Source of the DNA: Laccaria trichodermophora
Lineage: Eukaryota > Basidiomycota > Agaricomycetes > Agaricales > Hydnangiaceae
Direction of reading: 5' to 3'
Length of the DNA stretch: 64,000 nt
Assembly: GCA_018417955.1 (NCBI GenBank)
Contig: JACTVC010000027.1
Span: forward strand, 186,001-250,000
The first letter of the stretch is position 1. Every line of letters begins with the position of its first letter. Below are positions 11,291 through 23,912 of the stretch, piece after piece. The translations under genes were made by a program, and so were the position numbers. Under the pieces are notes generated by a model. It did no database searches and was not told where the DNA came from. It was given only the letters and a program-made list of their open reading frames with translations.

Positions 11291-14200
11291 ATGTCCTTCA
11301 GATATGCTCCTAGCCGTGCTCCAAGTGCGCCACGAGTTCGGACATCGGCAACAAAATCTGATCCATCCCCGACTTCTAACGCTCACCCACTCTCGTACCC
11401 CTTGCATGGTACATACGACCTCCAAGATCTACCTGACAGCGTGGGTGGAACCCGTCATGGTCACGTCAACTTTCCCGCTGCGCGTTCACCGCGTACTAGT
11501 ACTTCGGACCATGTGGCTTTGCTGCGTCGCCAACAAGCCCTTACGTTCGGCAAGTCGACAGCCCCATTCAATTCTAAACTCAAAGACTTTGGATATCTTC
11601 CCCAAGCTCTTACTCAACTCGACGTCCTCGACTTCTTGCGAGAACTAGACTTGCTGGATCAAATCCTCACTCAAGTCGATGTCTTCCATCCTCCTCACTC
11701 AGCATGTTGGTATTCTGTCAACAAAGGTCTCGTCGACGATCTCCTCGATCTCCTTGATGCACGATACTTTAGGCTCTTGAAAGCCAGGATTATTGACTTC
11801 AAACTTCAAACTTCTCTGCCAGATTGGGGGCGTCATGTTGAAGGAACTGGAGTATCGTATTGGTCCACGGCGAACGACTTCGAGATCCAGGGTGCATGGT
11901 TTCGAAAGGATATTGAGAGTTGTTTGCATTACATTGCATATTGCTTTGTACATAGCGACTATTGTTCTCGTTCTATACGAATCCGTGCTAAGAATGAGAA
12001 ATGGTTCGAGGCATCAAAGGGTGCCTCTTCATATCCTCGATCTTCACTTCAACCCACCAAAGTATCAATGACAATGACACTTCATGCTCCTCATTCACAT
12101 TTACCCTCACCTCATCTACCACAAGTAGCAAAAACTACGAAGACGCCTATTCTGAATCCCAAACCAACGCCCGTGACGATAATTTCGGATTCATCCTCCA
12201 TCACAGCGGCTGTCTCCAAATCGAGTCCACCGTGTCTCACAGCTTGTGAACCTCCTCGCGTTGACCCTCTCAGGCTTCCCAAGCTTGGGCGTGGCTCTTG
12301 GGACTCACACAAAACAGCAACGTCCAAGATTGACGAAGAAGCGCCCGGTGTAGACGCCGATTCTCACGCGGCAAATCATCGAGAAGTCGTCACTTCCCAC
12401 CACGTCGACAAACTTCGTCCCTCCAATGTAGCCCTTCCTAGCGCGTTCACTCAGACAGCATTGGAGCAAACGCCGGTGACAAATCGTCGGTTCCCGCCAT
12501 TCAAGATGGTTTCAAAGGGACCAATTCCTCCAGAAGTTCTGCAACGGTTTCTTTGCAGTGCCAACTCGGTAGGCATCACGGATCTATTTCTTTCGGACGA
12601 CAATACTCACCAGTTTGCTGATCTGAATTATTCAGATTCCCATGCTACTCCAAGAGCACGCACCTTGCCAACTCGATCACGTTCAGTCTCCATCAATCAA
12701 ACTCGACTGAACGACCCATCGTACTCCCGAGAGCGCGAGGAAGCCATGGATCACGGACGTGTAGGCTCCCAGGCAAGGGAAGATGGCAACGAAGGGATTG
12801 TAAAGGATGTCGGTACGCAAAACCGACGCGTTCTGTGCGAAGACAAGCCTGACCTAACAACCAGCAGAATGGGTGGCTTATCACCGAATAGAATCTCGGT
12901 TGCCACCTCCACACCTTCTCCTCAAGCTTGTACCCCTCCAACACATCTGAAGCCTCTCTTGGTTCGCACGCCAAAGGGCACGCAGTCTACGCCACTCGAC
13001 CTTCTGAAGCGCATCATCGGATCTCCGGATCCTGTGGATGAGATTCCACCACATGGAACCTTAGTACGTGTTGCAGATCCCGTCCATACGCGTGAAGAAA
13101 CTCATCCATTACGTCCTCACACAGTCCCTGACCCCACAACAACTCAACCTGGTGTAAGAAGTCTTTCCGCGACGCGTCAAGTGGACCCTATCAATAACAC
13201 TCCAACCCACGACGACAGCCCTCTTCCTCCTTCATCCGACCTTCAACATTCTCCCGCTATCACTCCAACACGTTGGGAACAGCATCTATCAAAACCTGTT
13301 GTGCGACCACCACCGTTTGAGGCCTTAAGTATGGTCACGGCGTGTTCGGGAGGATTGGAGGAAAGCACGTTTTATGGACTATCGGTACGAAATGCGGATC
13401 CCTTTTCTATGCGGGAAGAGGCTCACCCATCGCGTCTCCACACAGTCTCGGGCCGTCCACAGTCCATCGCTGACTCAGGGACCTTTCCCTCGACGTGCCC
13501 TGGCGATCGAACTCACGACGTAACCCCAGAGTTATCCCATTCTACGGTAGAAACAGGATGCAAGGGTTCTGATGCAACGGACGAGGATGGTTGGGAAATA
13601 CCAAAGGGCATCGGTACAAAGAACCAATGTGTTTTAGGCGAAGGTAGTTCTAACGCAATTTTAATCAGTCGTACTGCAGTTCGTGGTTCGACTACCTCAA
13701 ACCGCCCACCCTACGATTTCGTCAACACTCACTCTATTGGTAGAAGATCCGCAAATCCCTCGTTACGCCTGCCTCTCATTGACGATGGTCCGCCTCAAGT
13801 CCACCGCCTATCGCTTCAATCACGCCATTCCGAACGCATGGGTCCTGAAGAAATAAAGGAAGGACAGAAAGCCGTGTCACAAGACGAGGGTATGAACAGG
13901 CAATGTTTTTCTCATAGAGACAGCTCTAATATGCACTCTAGCGATGCATTTCCTTTACAAGACATTACATCTACAGATTCTCCAGGTTCTGAACGCCGAG
14001 AGTTCACTGTCACCACCTTTTCCGTCGACTCCTTGGCTCCGAATCGTTCGAAATTGAGTCGGAGCAATCAACCAGACAACATATCTCGCGATTTAGCACC
14101 AATCTCTGGCTCTCAACTCAGAATTGCCATGGGCCTCGAATCCTTCAGACCGAAAGCAAGGGAAATAGGGAATGAGGGTATAGCAGAGGGCACTATTAAG

Positions 14201-17200
14201 CCAGACCAACGTGGTTCGGATGGAAGAAGTCCTAACGTCACGGCCACTAGCAATTTCAATTCTGCCACCTCAACTTCCAAAGTCACCCATCGACAGCAAG
14301 ACCTCATACTCACACCCTCAATCGACGAACTATCCACTCAACGTCAATCAGGTTCGGTCTCAAGCGAGCTAAGCAGTTACCTATCTCCCCATCCACCAGC
14401 GTACAAGTGCTACGATTTTGGTAAGCAAAAGCAACATGTTTTGGACAAGGGAAGTCCTGACACTCGTGCTTGCAGTTTTGCTGGCGCGGATGCCGCTGCA
14501 TCTTTAAACTCAGTGACTTCTTCATGCCAAGACGTCTGCCTCGCCGCCACAGCCACAGTCAAGCCTTCGATCCGACTTCAATCCCAGTCGATTTCAGTAG
14601 ATTTACCATGCAAATTCCAGATTCCCGAGACGATAAAGAAGCGTCCGTATGAGATGTCGAAGAACGTCGGTATCCGCACACAATGTGTTCCGTGCAGAAA
14701 CTTATCTAATACACATTCTAGTGATTCCTTTCCTGTACAGGATGTTCCTCCAGATTCTCCAACATCACCACGGCGAGAGCTCGCTGTCATTGTCATCCCC
14801 GACGACTCGTTTGTTCTGAACCGTTTGAACTCTACTTGGAACAATCAACCAGACGACGTATCTCGCGAATCAGCATCGATTTCTGATTTTCAACTCAATC
14901 CTTCAATGGATCCCAAACCCTTTGGAATGAAAGTCACAGAAGAGGAGGGCGAAGCTATTCCAGAGCACGCTAGTAAGCTAAGCCAACGGGTTTTGTACAA
15001 AGAGAGTACTAACATGTGTTCTGACAGAACTGCTGTCATGGCCGGTTCGCTACCACCCAATATCACCTATACGGCACCCGCCAAGCTGTCTCTGCCTCCA
15101 TGCTCGCCAGCGCGTACGATTCAGCCCGACACCGTTCCCTCGCGAAACAATCCAAAGACGTCTACGGGGAAGTACCGACCTGACACGTCCTCGCGACTGT
15201 CAGATCCGAAACGCAAGGTCACAATGAACTGCAGTACTGCCAAGAACTTTGCCCGAGCGGAATCGAGGACCTGTGCAAAGCGTGCTTCGGAAGACCAAAG
15301 TATGCTTATTGAACTTGTCACTTACGTTTTCGGACCTCCTGACCCAAGTTTTGATTCATTCACCAAAGGACAACACTCGAACAGTTCTGTCAAAACACAA
15401 CAATGTCGTGTTTTCCAATCATCCGACTGCAAAAACATGGTTATAATTCCGCTTAATTCCGTCATGACTGAGGCTTTTGCGGAAATTGGACATGACACAA
15501 AGGACACAATTCCCATCGGTTCACGCTCGGACGTTTGGCCTACACAAGAATCTATCGCACTAGCTCCGGCTTGCATCCGCCGCAATACGGATCTGGAACG
15601 CATCGATTCTGGGGGGGAAATCCTTGTAGAAATAAGCACTGTAGCTATCAGTCGTTACCACAGATGCCTTCCATGTCCTTCGTGTGTGATGATCCCGTCA
15701 CCGACAAGTATACGAAGCCTTGGTACTGCTTCTCCGGGAGTCAGTGACTCAAACATTGTCCCTCTCGAAATGGGTACCCAAATTCAATGCCTTTTGGATG
15801 AAGAAGGTCCTAACACGACCATGAACAGTTTCGTTGCCACAACATCTGACTTATTTCTCTGGCACCCATTCAAAGCTCTTGTCAATGCCAACGCTGCCGA
15901 CATTTCTATCGCTCAATCACGTCCGATCCCTCGTGATCGATTTGGTACACATCAGCAACAGCAGACACGTCTTGAAACCGTCAAGACCTCACAGACACCT
16001 GTAACGGCGACCTCCAGAGCTCATCGTTCACCTCCACCGCATTATCATCTATCACAGCTGCTTGCACCTACGAAGCAGTCCATCACGGATCCCAAGTCGC
16101 TGCATCCAGCGTGAAACCCGACTTCAACGGTAACCGTGACTTCAAATTCCAGGCAATCTGAGACTCACTCAGCTTCTCGCGTAGGCTCACTTCTCCCCAA
16201 GTTTGAACGAACGTCATGGGACTCACTCAAGGCTGCGACGTCCGTCACTGACAAGCAAGCACCCGTTGCAGACGCTGGTGAGTCTCACGCGTCAGAAATT
16301 ACTTCTCACCACATCCACAGATTTCCTCCCTCCCATCTTCTACAACTTCGCGCGTTCATTCAATCAACGCATCTCGAACCTTCATCGGCACGCTTACCAA
16401 AGGTAAGCACACCGTCATTGCCGTTAAGAGACGTGCTAGATTTCGTCACGGCGCTGGAGACTTCGGAGCAGGTTTCATCAGCTGGAAGGTTGGTACACGA
16501 GACAAATTCTTTTCCTGCTTGTGAACAAGCTCATTCATCACGTCCTTGCGCAGCCGCTCAGCCTGAAATACTTCAATCTAATGCACCTACCGTGACCAAC
16601 TTGAAGACACATCAATTAGAGCCGATCTACTGTGTTGATCTAACTCAATCGTTTGAATGCGACAGCGCTACAGACTCTGGATCTGCTAGCGTTCAAACGA
16701 TTTCCAGAAACTGTGAAGACATTCTTGAGGGCGATGGTATGCAGAACCAATGTGTTTCAGACGAAGAAGCTACTGACACGACTTTCATCAGTCAACACTC
16801 AAGCCTTCCACCTTCTACAAACACAACATCTCCTTTGTTCCACGAGGTTGCCAGTAGTAGTCATGCCGCTACGCTCGACGTTAGCACTTTACCTCACAAT
16901 TCGGACGTCTCCAAGTTCGAGATAACAACGAATTCCGAAAGTATGGGTCATGATACGATTAGGAACGATCTGAGAGAGACGACCGAGGATGTAAGTATGC
17001 ACATACAACATGTTTTATGTACAGGAACGCCTAAACATCCTAGCAGTTCTGTTGCCACACACGCCGGCGCCTTGAACCTGTCGGAATCAACGGCTCAGGC
17101 ACATCCAGACGACATCCTCGCCCACACCGCCGTCCGTCCATCCCCTCAGTATCGATTTATCGTGTTCTCCTTGCTCTTTCCGTCACCAATAGTCAGGGAA

Positions 17201-18148
17201 CTCGACAACCAGTCTTTTGGGACTTATCAACTTAAATCTGATCAGAGTCACCGTATGGTAGCCAGCCGTTTACGCAAAGCCAGCCCCGACAATCCGAGTA
17301 CATCCAAAGTTCATTCTGAAGTTCATTGGACTCCGCTACCCGTAACATCGTCAGACAGCTTATGGTATCTTGATGATGATGATCAACGTGGTGACTGTTT
17401 TGGTCAGTCTGTTTCGATATCCGTAATCTCACCCTTGCCGTCATCCTCCTTCATTCTTCTTACTGCGGCACCAGCAAATTTGGAGCACATGCACATTAAG
17501 CAATTGACAATGACTGTTGATTGTAGCTCTTACCAGCCGTACAACAACTCAAACTCCCTGCCAGTGATTCAGACCATTTCTGGTTCTTTGAATGATGACT
17601 TGCACAACCCCATCCAAGTCACCTCGGTACATATCTCCATACTCGGTAAAGATTCTCATGTATCTCATTCACCAACACAATCCTTCCCTGATCCAACACT
17701 GTCAATAAATGCTGATCATTTTCTTTGGCATCACCATCACTGCTCCAAATCACTCAGTCCCAACTCCATCAAACGCCGACCCTCTGCAGCTCCCTTGGAT
17801 TGGCCTCACCCAATCTCAACATCTGATGCTTGTCTCGAAACCTACCAAACCATCCGAGAGAAATCAAACATAGACTCCATAATTACTGGAGTACACAAAT
17901 ACAATTCATTCCATCACACAATGTCATGTTTTAATTCAATCAAACTCTCATGGACACAAGAAAGGCTATATTTCGGCATTCAGAGCAACCACAACTTGCA
18001 TATTCCAAGGAGCTGTGAGAATGAGCATGACATACAACTAAGGAGGCAGAGTCAATTTTCATGTGGGATCAGAGTCAATCAGCAAAGTTCACAACATACC
18101 AGTGGAAATCCAAACCCTACCAGCAGACATTGCATTCTTGTGGCATGA
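11291..18148 (+). CDS. N1 giant ORF of unknown function, one internal TGA
   Basis: One frame of 2,286 codons starts at the ATG at 11291 and ends with TGA at 18146-18148. It is broken only by a TGA at 16112-16114; the frame stays open on both sides, so this is one nonsense change or a readthrough site. The first 240 residues look like a folded, helical domain (LDVLDFLRELDLLDQILTQV and a Trp/Tyr/Cys-containing stretch to residue 230). The rest is Ser/Thr/Pro/Asp-rich and low-complexity, built from degenerate units of about 130 residues. Recurrent words in the units include EEAHPSRLHTV and patterns like NQCVL followed by S/T. The part after the TGA begins with a second copy of the material around residues 310-410 (LPKLGRGSWDS against LPKFERTSWDS). 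No nucleic-acid enzyme motif is seen. It could be an extreme Gag-like protein or captured host sequence. Confidence 0.6.
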
Positions 18149-18237
18149 ACTTCTACAAAGATGGTGATGGAAACTTTATGTCTTGGATCACATCATGTGA
18201 CTGAGGGTGCATCAAAAGCAGAGGACAGGGGGGGATA
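18149..18237 (+). other. N1 polypurine tract and 3' leader
   Basis: The 89 bp between the ORF stop and the right LTR end in a purine run at about 18217-18235 (AGCAGAGGACAGGGGGGGA), the expected plus-strand primer position. Confidence 0.75.
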
Positions 18238-18814
18238 TGTTATGGTGCTGCTCATGCCATGACAATTGTATTAACATAGAGCATGTGTCCTCTACTTCTG
18301 ACACTTAGTACTGACTTGAGTGGAATATTTGGCAAGCAAGGTGCAACCAAACAAACTGGATTCCTGACAAGTCATACTGACTCACCAGCAATGGTACATT
18401 GTAGAATAGTGTAGAATATCCCACATGTATAAATACTGCCCCTCTGAATGCATGAGAGGCATCTCTTAACTTTACCCCACTTTACTCTCATACTTGAGAA
18501 CTGCTGTAAGCACAATCAGTACTTGTAGGACAAGGTAAGGCTTCGCGCTACCCAGTCTGAAGCTGTCCTAAGATCGTTACGCTTCGCGCTAACATCACAT
18601 TTGATTAAAGACTCGCTCTAATCATTTGGCAGTCTGGTACTCAAGTTCTTACTTGGTTTCAAAGTCTCCTTTACTTCGAAGATACTTACAGAACCCCACA
18701 GTCCTGCTCGTCTCTTCTTTGGTAACCCAGGTAGTTATTCATTTGTATTCAATTTCTACTGACTACTTGTATACTCATAGGAGTACACCAAAGATTACGA
18801 GCCATATCGTAACA
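18238..18814 (+). repeat. N1 3' LTR
   Basis: 577 bp, one visible difference from the 5' LTR. Followed directly by the target duplication AAACC. Confidence 0.95.
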
Positions 18815-18819
18815 AAACC

Positions 18820-19590
18820 CTTGTCAATGCTGAAGGAGCGACGTGCCGACCTATCCAGTAATTGGTCTACCATAGAGATAATCTGCGTGATTCCAAGGGT
18901 AACTTCATAGGTGTGCATTAGAATCCTGTAGTGTAAGGCGTAATATGATCTCCCGTTCTCAGGTATCAATTCTATATCACTACGTGCTAGATTCGTCGCG
19001 CATAGCACCTGCGCGTAGTCCTCCAGGTTTTGCCATACTAAGTTCTGGTGCAGTGCTGACCAACGTATGAGTATGTCACGGAAGGGCATAGTTTGCGTAG
19101 GAGTTAGCCCTTGCAGGACTCCTTCCTCAGCACCAAATTCCCGTAGAGGGTCTGCATCCTCTGCAGGATCCCAGGCGTGATGACATCGGACGATCGACTC
19201 GGTCAGGGTTTCTTCGTACGCCGGGGCCATCTTCAAATGAGGCGCGTGCGCAAACAAGTGGGGCTCCTTGTCTTTACCCTTTCTATTCCTATGGATAATA
19301 CCTCGTGCGGCTTCTGTTGGAGTCGATTCAGAGATGGAAGAGGGAGCCGTGGGGTCTGGTAGTTCAGATCTCTTTCCAGAGGGACTAGGACTTTCTTCCA
19401 CGGTTTGTAAGGTTCTATTCGACTCTTCTTCGACCTGATGGATCAACGAGGATCCTCTGGTGCGGGAACCTCTTTTCCTTGGAGGCGAGTTGGCAGAAGG
19501 AGGATTGGAAGCCGATCGAGAGGATCGAGGGGCTGATTGACCTGCTTGTCCTGGTCCCGTAAGAGCAGATTTATGATTAGAACCAGACAT
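18820..19590 (-). pseudogene. Gypsy Gag N-terminal extension, upstream piece with start codon
   Basis: The frame begins with ATG at 19588-19590 and is cut at 18820 by the N1 insertion. The first 100 residues are basic and Ser/Pro-rich; residues 120-255 are a helical domain (ESIVRCHHAWDPAEDADPLR, DILIRWSALHQNLVWQNLED). It joins in phase with 10543-9631 across the N1 insertion, which shows that both belong to one gene. Role in G1: the leader part of Gag. Confidence 0.8.
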
Positions 19591-19968
19591 TTGTCGATTA
19601 GAGCAAGGAAGTAATAAGGGGAAAGCTGAGGGTTAACGAACTTGTGCCATGCGTAGCTTCCGTGCTCTTTTAACGTGCTGGGGCATAGCTTTCGGTGGAG
19701 CAGTAGACTGAATTTGCTAAGGTTTGCTTTATCGATATGAATGGTTGACAGGAAACAGGAGATAGAGGGTTCATTCAGGACTATCGATATAATTCGTACA
19801 GCTGCCTCTACAGACAATCGGCCGCGTAATCGCGATATCCAGTAGTCCGTAGATTAGGCTGCTACTCCTTATATGCGAAACTCTTCCAAGATTCATCCTA
19901 ACTGCGTGGGCGCGAGTATGGTTTCGTCTCGTTAGAGCTGTGCCTTGCTCACCTTTCCATTGATAAGG
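19591..19968 (-). other. G1 5' leader, upstream of gag
   Basis: Non-coding. It holds one copy of a GC-rich word (GGCCGCGTAATCGCGA near 19822) and a relative (GCGTGGGCGCGAG near 19902). These are shared with 33.5-34.2 kb beyond the KDZ element, which supports both being pieces of the same leader. Confidence 0.5.
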
Positions 19969-20039
19969 ATCTAACCACTAGTGGCTACCACCTTTATGAT
20001 AAACCTTAAACAAATGCCAGCACAGTCATCTGTATCCTG

Positions 20040-20560
20040 CCAAGTGTAGTTATGAAATGAAAAACCTTGGACAATAGGAATGAAATGCATTTCATTTCTA
20101 TCTCAGGTTATCTCATAACCTCCCACCTACATTTTCATTGCTTTCCACTGGCCATTTCATAAATCACCTAGCATATTATTTCATATATCCCACCAGATAT
20201 TTCATACTGTCCCAGTGCGACTTTTCATTTCTTGCCTCTGGATATTTCATAGCCTCCCACCATAATTTTTCATTTCTTGCCACCAGATATTTCATACTGT
20301 CCCAGTGCGATTTTTCATTTCTTGCCTCTGGATATTTCATAGCCTCCCACCATAATTTTTCATTTCTTGCCACCAGATATTTCATACTGTCCCAGTGCAA
20401 CTTTTCATTTCTTGCCTCTGGATATTTCATAGCATCCCACCATAATTTTTCATTTCTTGCCACCAGATATTTCATACCGTCCCATTGTGACTTTTCATTT
20501 TACTGTAATTTTTCATTTCTTGCCACCAGACATTTCATACTCCTTATCATTACTCCTTTC
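20040..20560 (+). repeat. Left subterminal repeat array of the KDZ element
   Basis: Four tandem copies with a 90-bp period start at 20191, 20281, 20371 and 20461 (each CACCAGATAT...). TTTCAT occurs about every 15-30 bp. Inverted counterparts lie at 32920-33440. Long frames across the array are by-products of the repeat. Confidence 0.9.
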
Positions 20561-21049
20561 ATTCATCCCAGGTTACTATTTCATTATTTCCTTGCCACAT
20601 TTTTCTTTCTCTTCCCAGAGCAATTTCATTCTGCTCCCAGCAATATTTCGTTACCATTTCATATCCTGCCCAGAGTATCAGTGCCACTCGGGCGGCATTT
20701 TCATTCTGCTGATTTGATTGCCTCTCTGTCACGTGTTCCATCCTTTCCCGACTGACACAGGGCATGAACCACACCCACATCATTATCCACCAATCAAATA
20801 TATTCTCAATCACAAAAGTATCTACTTCTATCTACTCTCTATGTACTTATCTATGTAGTGCTACATACCAATAACCTAACCAAGACCAAAGGACAATGAA
20901 ATGTGATGACATGTCAAAATAACTGGATACTGCTGGGGCTTATGGCAGGATGAGATGCAATAACCGAAGGGAGAGACGCGCAGAAGAAAAAGGAGCATTC
21001 TAAGTGGATACGCGGCGGCTGGATGAAAAAAAATAATAATAAGCATACC

Positions 21050-23770
21050 CTATGACCAAAAGTCCTGGATTGCGTACATTTTTTGGCGCTGGCCTTTGTC
21101 TTCGTTGTCGTTGTCGTTGTCGTCTCCATCGCGTGCTCGCTTCAGGGGGGGTGGAGGTGGGGGCAGGTCCCTCTTCATCTGCTGGATGACCCACACAAGG
21201 TCGTTGACAACAGACCACGCGTTAACATCACGCTCAACGCTCTGGGCCTTTACCCACCAAGAGAGGCTGACGACGACGACGTAGATCCCTGCAGTCCCGC
21301 CTTTCCTTAACGACTGCCAGGTTTCACTGTTCGGGACATCGTGGAAAAGGGGGAAGCCGGCATTCGAGTTGTTCTTGCGCCAAGATGGCTGCAAGTTCTT
21401 CCACCATCCCATGAAGCGATTGCCGTATTCGCCTGGGTGGATCGATGGTACAACGTCCTTCTTTTTGCTCTTAATCCAATCTGCGACCTCCTTTGGTCTC
21501 GAATTCGTAGGAAGGTTCTGTTTATGAAAGATTAGTCAGTGTCAACAAAGAAACAAATGAAACGCTGAGACTCACACCGTTCGGTGGGTAGTGTTTCTCG
21601 AAATCGACGAACTCTGTCACCAAGCCCTGCCAAGCCGCTTCCTCCGAGACCCCACGCAAGTAGTCTATCATCAAAGCGAGCCATGGTGGCAGATTGTCGT
21701 CTTTCTTGGGTGGAGCAACTGGAAGCATATCGCCGTCATTGCTGGGGGATTGAGTGGGGATGACAGGGTGACTGGACTTCGCTACTTCTGCACTTTTAGC
21801 TTCAGCAGGCAGCGCAGCAATGGCCGAAAATCCTCCACCTATGGGAGACTCCTGGGATGGAGTGCCGGGAATTGGCTCGACAGGCGTGGGGACGGGCGTT
21901 GGCTCGACAGGCGTGGGGATGGGAGTTGGCTCGACAGGCGTGGAGATGGGAGTTGGCTCGATATGCGTAGAGATGGGAGTTGATCCGGCAGGGCGTGCAG
22001 ATGCAGCAATGGAGAGGCTTGCATTTGGAGCAAGCAAGTCTGACGCGGTGGAATTCTCGTTGAGAGATCCTGAGGCGAACGCCGGACCCAGAGAATCTGT
22101 GGGGGCAGAAGCAGTAGCCGCCGGTCTCATGAGAGTTGAACCACCCACGGCTGCCACATCGTGAAGCGCAGCTTTGGGAGGGGACGAAGAACTGAAGAAA
22201 GCGAAGTTGGTCACATGCGTCACACCACGATTATGATACACATACCTCTCATTATCGCCGCCTTTGTTCCTCGTCGATGCCCGTCTTGCGACAGGCTGTT
22301 GTTTCTCCTTCTTCTTCTTCTCCTTTCTCGCTGACGACTTTTTCGAAGCAGTCTTTGGTACAAGATCTTCTGGGAACGGATATTTCTCGTTTAAGTTCTC
22401 CAACACCGATTCGAGTTCAGCAATATTTTTTGCTTTGTTCCTCTCGTATTCGCTAAGCCCACCAACAGACTTCCTGTTCTCTTTCTCGGCCGATTTCCTA
22501 TTCTCTTTCATTGTTGGATCGATGTCTCCGGTTTCGCTCCCATTCTCGTTCCCCTTGCCGTCGCCGTTTTCATCGACCTCCATCTGTTTCTCCATCTTGT
22601 CTTTGCCATCCACGCTGTCCACCTCTTTGACATCCTTGTCATTCTCTTCTGCAGGCTCGCCTTTAACAAGGGCTCGTGCAGCACAATCCTCCTCAGCTAT
22701 GAATAAGGTCAGTTCACGTTGTTATATATCTCGTTTAGTCATTACTTACAGAATGATGCGCGTAGAAATTTCTCGAAAGGGACAAGTACGTGTTCGTCAT
22801 AGTCTTTCTGACCCAAGAATTTTTCAAAGGAGTCTCCCCCCTTTGTTTTCCCGGAATGCGATCTGAAAAATTCGCTTAGGTAAGTCATAAAAGTATTCAG
22901 TCGAAAGAAACTAACGTACAAGTAGGTCAAGATCATTCCATCAGTGTCAGGCATAGGCCCACCTGCAAGGATGGTAACATTCCACCCCATCTGCTTCATT
23001 AGTGATTCACCGATGGTTGTGAGTGTACGAGGAAGCATATCAATTGCACTTGAAGTTAGGTAATCAATCCCCCCAATCATTGCATACTTGACGACAACAC
23101 TCACGTTTGGAAAGCTTCGTTCATGGCTGCTTGAGGTTGAACCTTTGCAGGGTTTAGTAACGCTTGCATCTCAGGCTTCCGATACTCCTCGCAGCGCTTT
23201 TTCATTTCTTCATCCTCTTTGCTGAATTTTGCCCGCATGAACTCAGACATAATCTCCAGTTGGGTTTTCTCTGGCTTCTCGTTCGGATGCTCGGACAGCC
23301 ATTTCTCCTTGTAAGTTGTCCATGCCTCGTCGACATGAGGTTTCCATTTGCTCTCATACGTCAATGCATGATAGGCCTGCCAGGCCTGGAGCTTTCTTGG
23401 CTGCGGCGGCGCCTTAACCTTGAGGACATCGCGAGCCCCACCCTGAGCATTCACAATCCGTGTATTGTTCGGATACCAAGACGAAGTGCGCTACAAAATA
23501 TTTATCAACCTATATTTCGTTCATAACAGAACAAGTTCTTACCTTGTCATATTTATCTTTTTTAACTCTTGTAGCAAGCTCGACGGAACCAGCTTCACCA
23601 ATTTCTGCCTCGGTGACTGGGGGTATGGGCCATTTGTCACGAAATTCCTTGACCAGATCTGGGTAGAAGCTTTTTGCCGCACTCCTTGTTTGGTTTGCGA
23701 GGAGGAAGGCAGGTTTTCGCTCTTCAAGCCAGGCCTCTTGCTCCGGCGTTGTCCATTTCTGACGTGTCAT
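21050..23770 (-). CDS. KDZ-element accessory protein, unknown function, multi-exon
   Basis: Several minus-strand frames join across GT-AG introns into one protein of roughly 750 residues, starting at the ATG at 23768-23770 (MTRQKWTTPEQEAWLEERKP) and ending at 21050. The N-terminal 60 residues resemble a DNA-binding-like helical segment. The middle is charged and Lys/Glu-rich (EYERNKAKNIAELESVLENL, then a basic KKKKEKQQ tract). A Pro/Thr region follows, coded by a 30-bp minisatellite (about 21870-21990). The C-terminal 150 residues are Trp-rich (WWKNLQPSWRKN, VVSLSWWVKAQ) and probably folded. I recognise the type as common near basidiomycete transposons but cannot name a function. It is divergent from the viroplasmin-like gene, 142 bp apart start to start. 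Confidence 0.6.
21870..21990 (-). repeat. 30-bp minisatellite in the accessory gene
   Basis: About four copies of a 30-bp unit encode decapeptide repeats of the type TPVEPTPIPS on the minus strand. Confidence 0.85.
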
Positions 23771-23912
23771 GTCCACAGAAAATGCAAGAAATGAGGTTAG
23801 GGGACACACGCGACTTGAAATGGCATTGTTTATCCCCAATTTTCCATTGTTTATGCCACGCCAGCAAACTTTGTTCGGTTCTCTCCCCAATATCATCCTC
23901 ATCTCCCAGCCA
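23771..23912. promoter_or_regulatory. Divergent promoter of two KDZ cargo genes
   Basis: A 142-bp gap separates the start codons of the accessory gene (minus) and the viroplasmin-like gene (plus), so both must use a shared short promoter region. No clear TATA box is seen. Confidence 0.4.

Larger units (their letters stand above)
10549..18814 (+). mobile_element. N1: non-autonomous LTR retrotransposon with one giant unknown ORF
   Basis: Two 577-bp direct repeats (10549-11125 and 18238-18814) start TGTTA and end TAACA. They differ at one base that I can see (T at 10625 against C in the right copy). They are flanked by a perfect 5-bp target duplication AAACC (10544-10548, 18815-18819). A primer-binding-site candidate follows the left LTR and a polypurine run precedes the right one, so the element reads on the plus strand. 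The 7,112-bp interior has no reverse transcriptase, integrase, protease or zinc knuckle that I can find, only a very long frame of unknown function. It must have moved using enzymes of another element. The near-identical LTRs mean recent insertion. It interrupts the gag frame of G1. Confidence 0.92.
3671..19968 (-). mobile_element. G1: decayed Ty3/gypsy chromovirus, body split by nested insertion
   Basis: Reading right to left, one strand shows the canonical gypsy order: a Gag N-terminal extension (19590-18820 and 10543-9631), Gag capsid with CCHC knuckle and retropepsin (9519-7564), reverse transcriptase and RNase H (7536-5254), and integrase with a C-terminal chromodomain (5359-3671). The chromodomain places it among chromoviruses. 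It is inactive: in-frame stops lie at 9631-9633 (TGA), 7564-7566 (TGA), 6829-6831 (TAA) and 4631-4633 (TAG), there is a frameshift near 5254-5359, and the 8.3-kb N1 element interrupts gag. The 5' leader (19591-19968) is cut by the KDZ element and seems to resume at 33504, with a probable 5' LTR at 34275-34601. I found no matching 3' LTR in the window. Confidence 0.85.

Noticed and set aside
11291..18148. Hidden reverse transcriptase or integrase in N1
   Set aside because: No YxDD box, CCHC knuckle, retropepsin or integrase motif in the long frame, and the shadow frames are short.
20138..20755. Open frames of up to 205 codons in the KDZ subterminal region
   Set aside because: The frames consist of repeated words from the 90-bp tandem units and exist on both strands; the mirror frames at 32922-33341 are the inverted copy.
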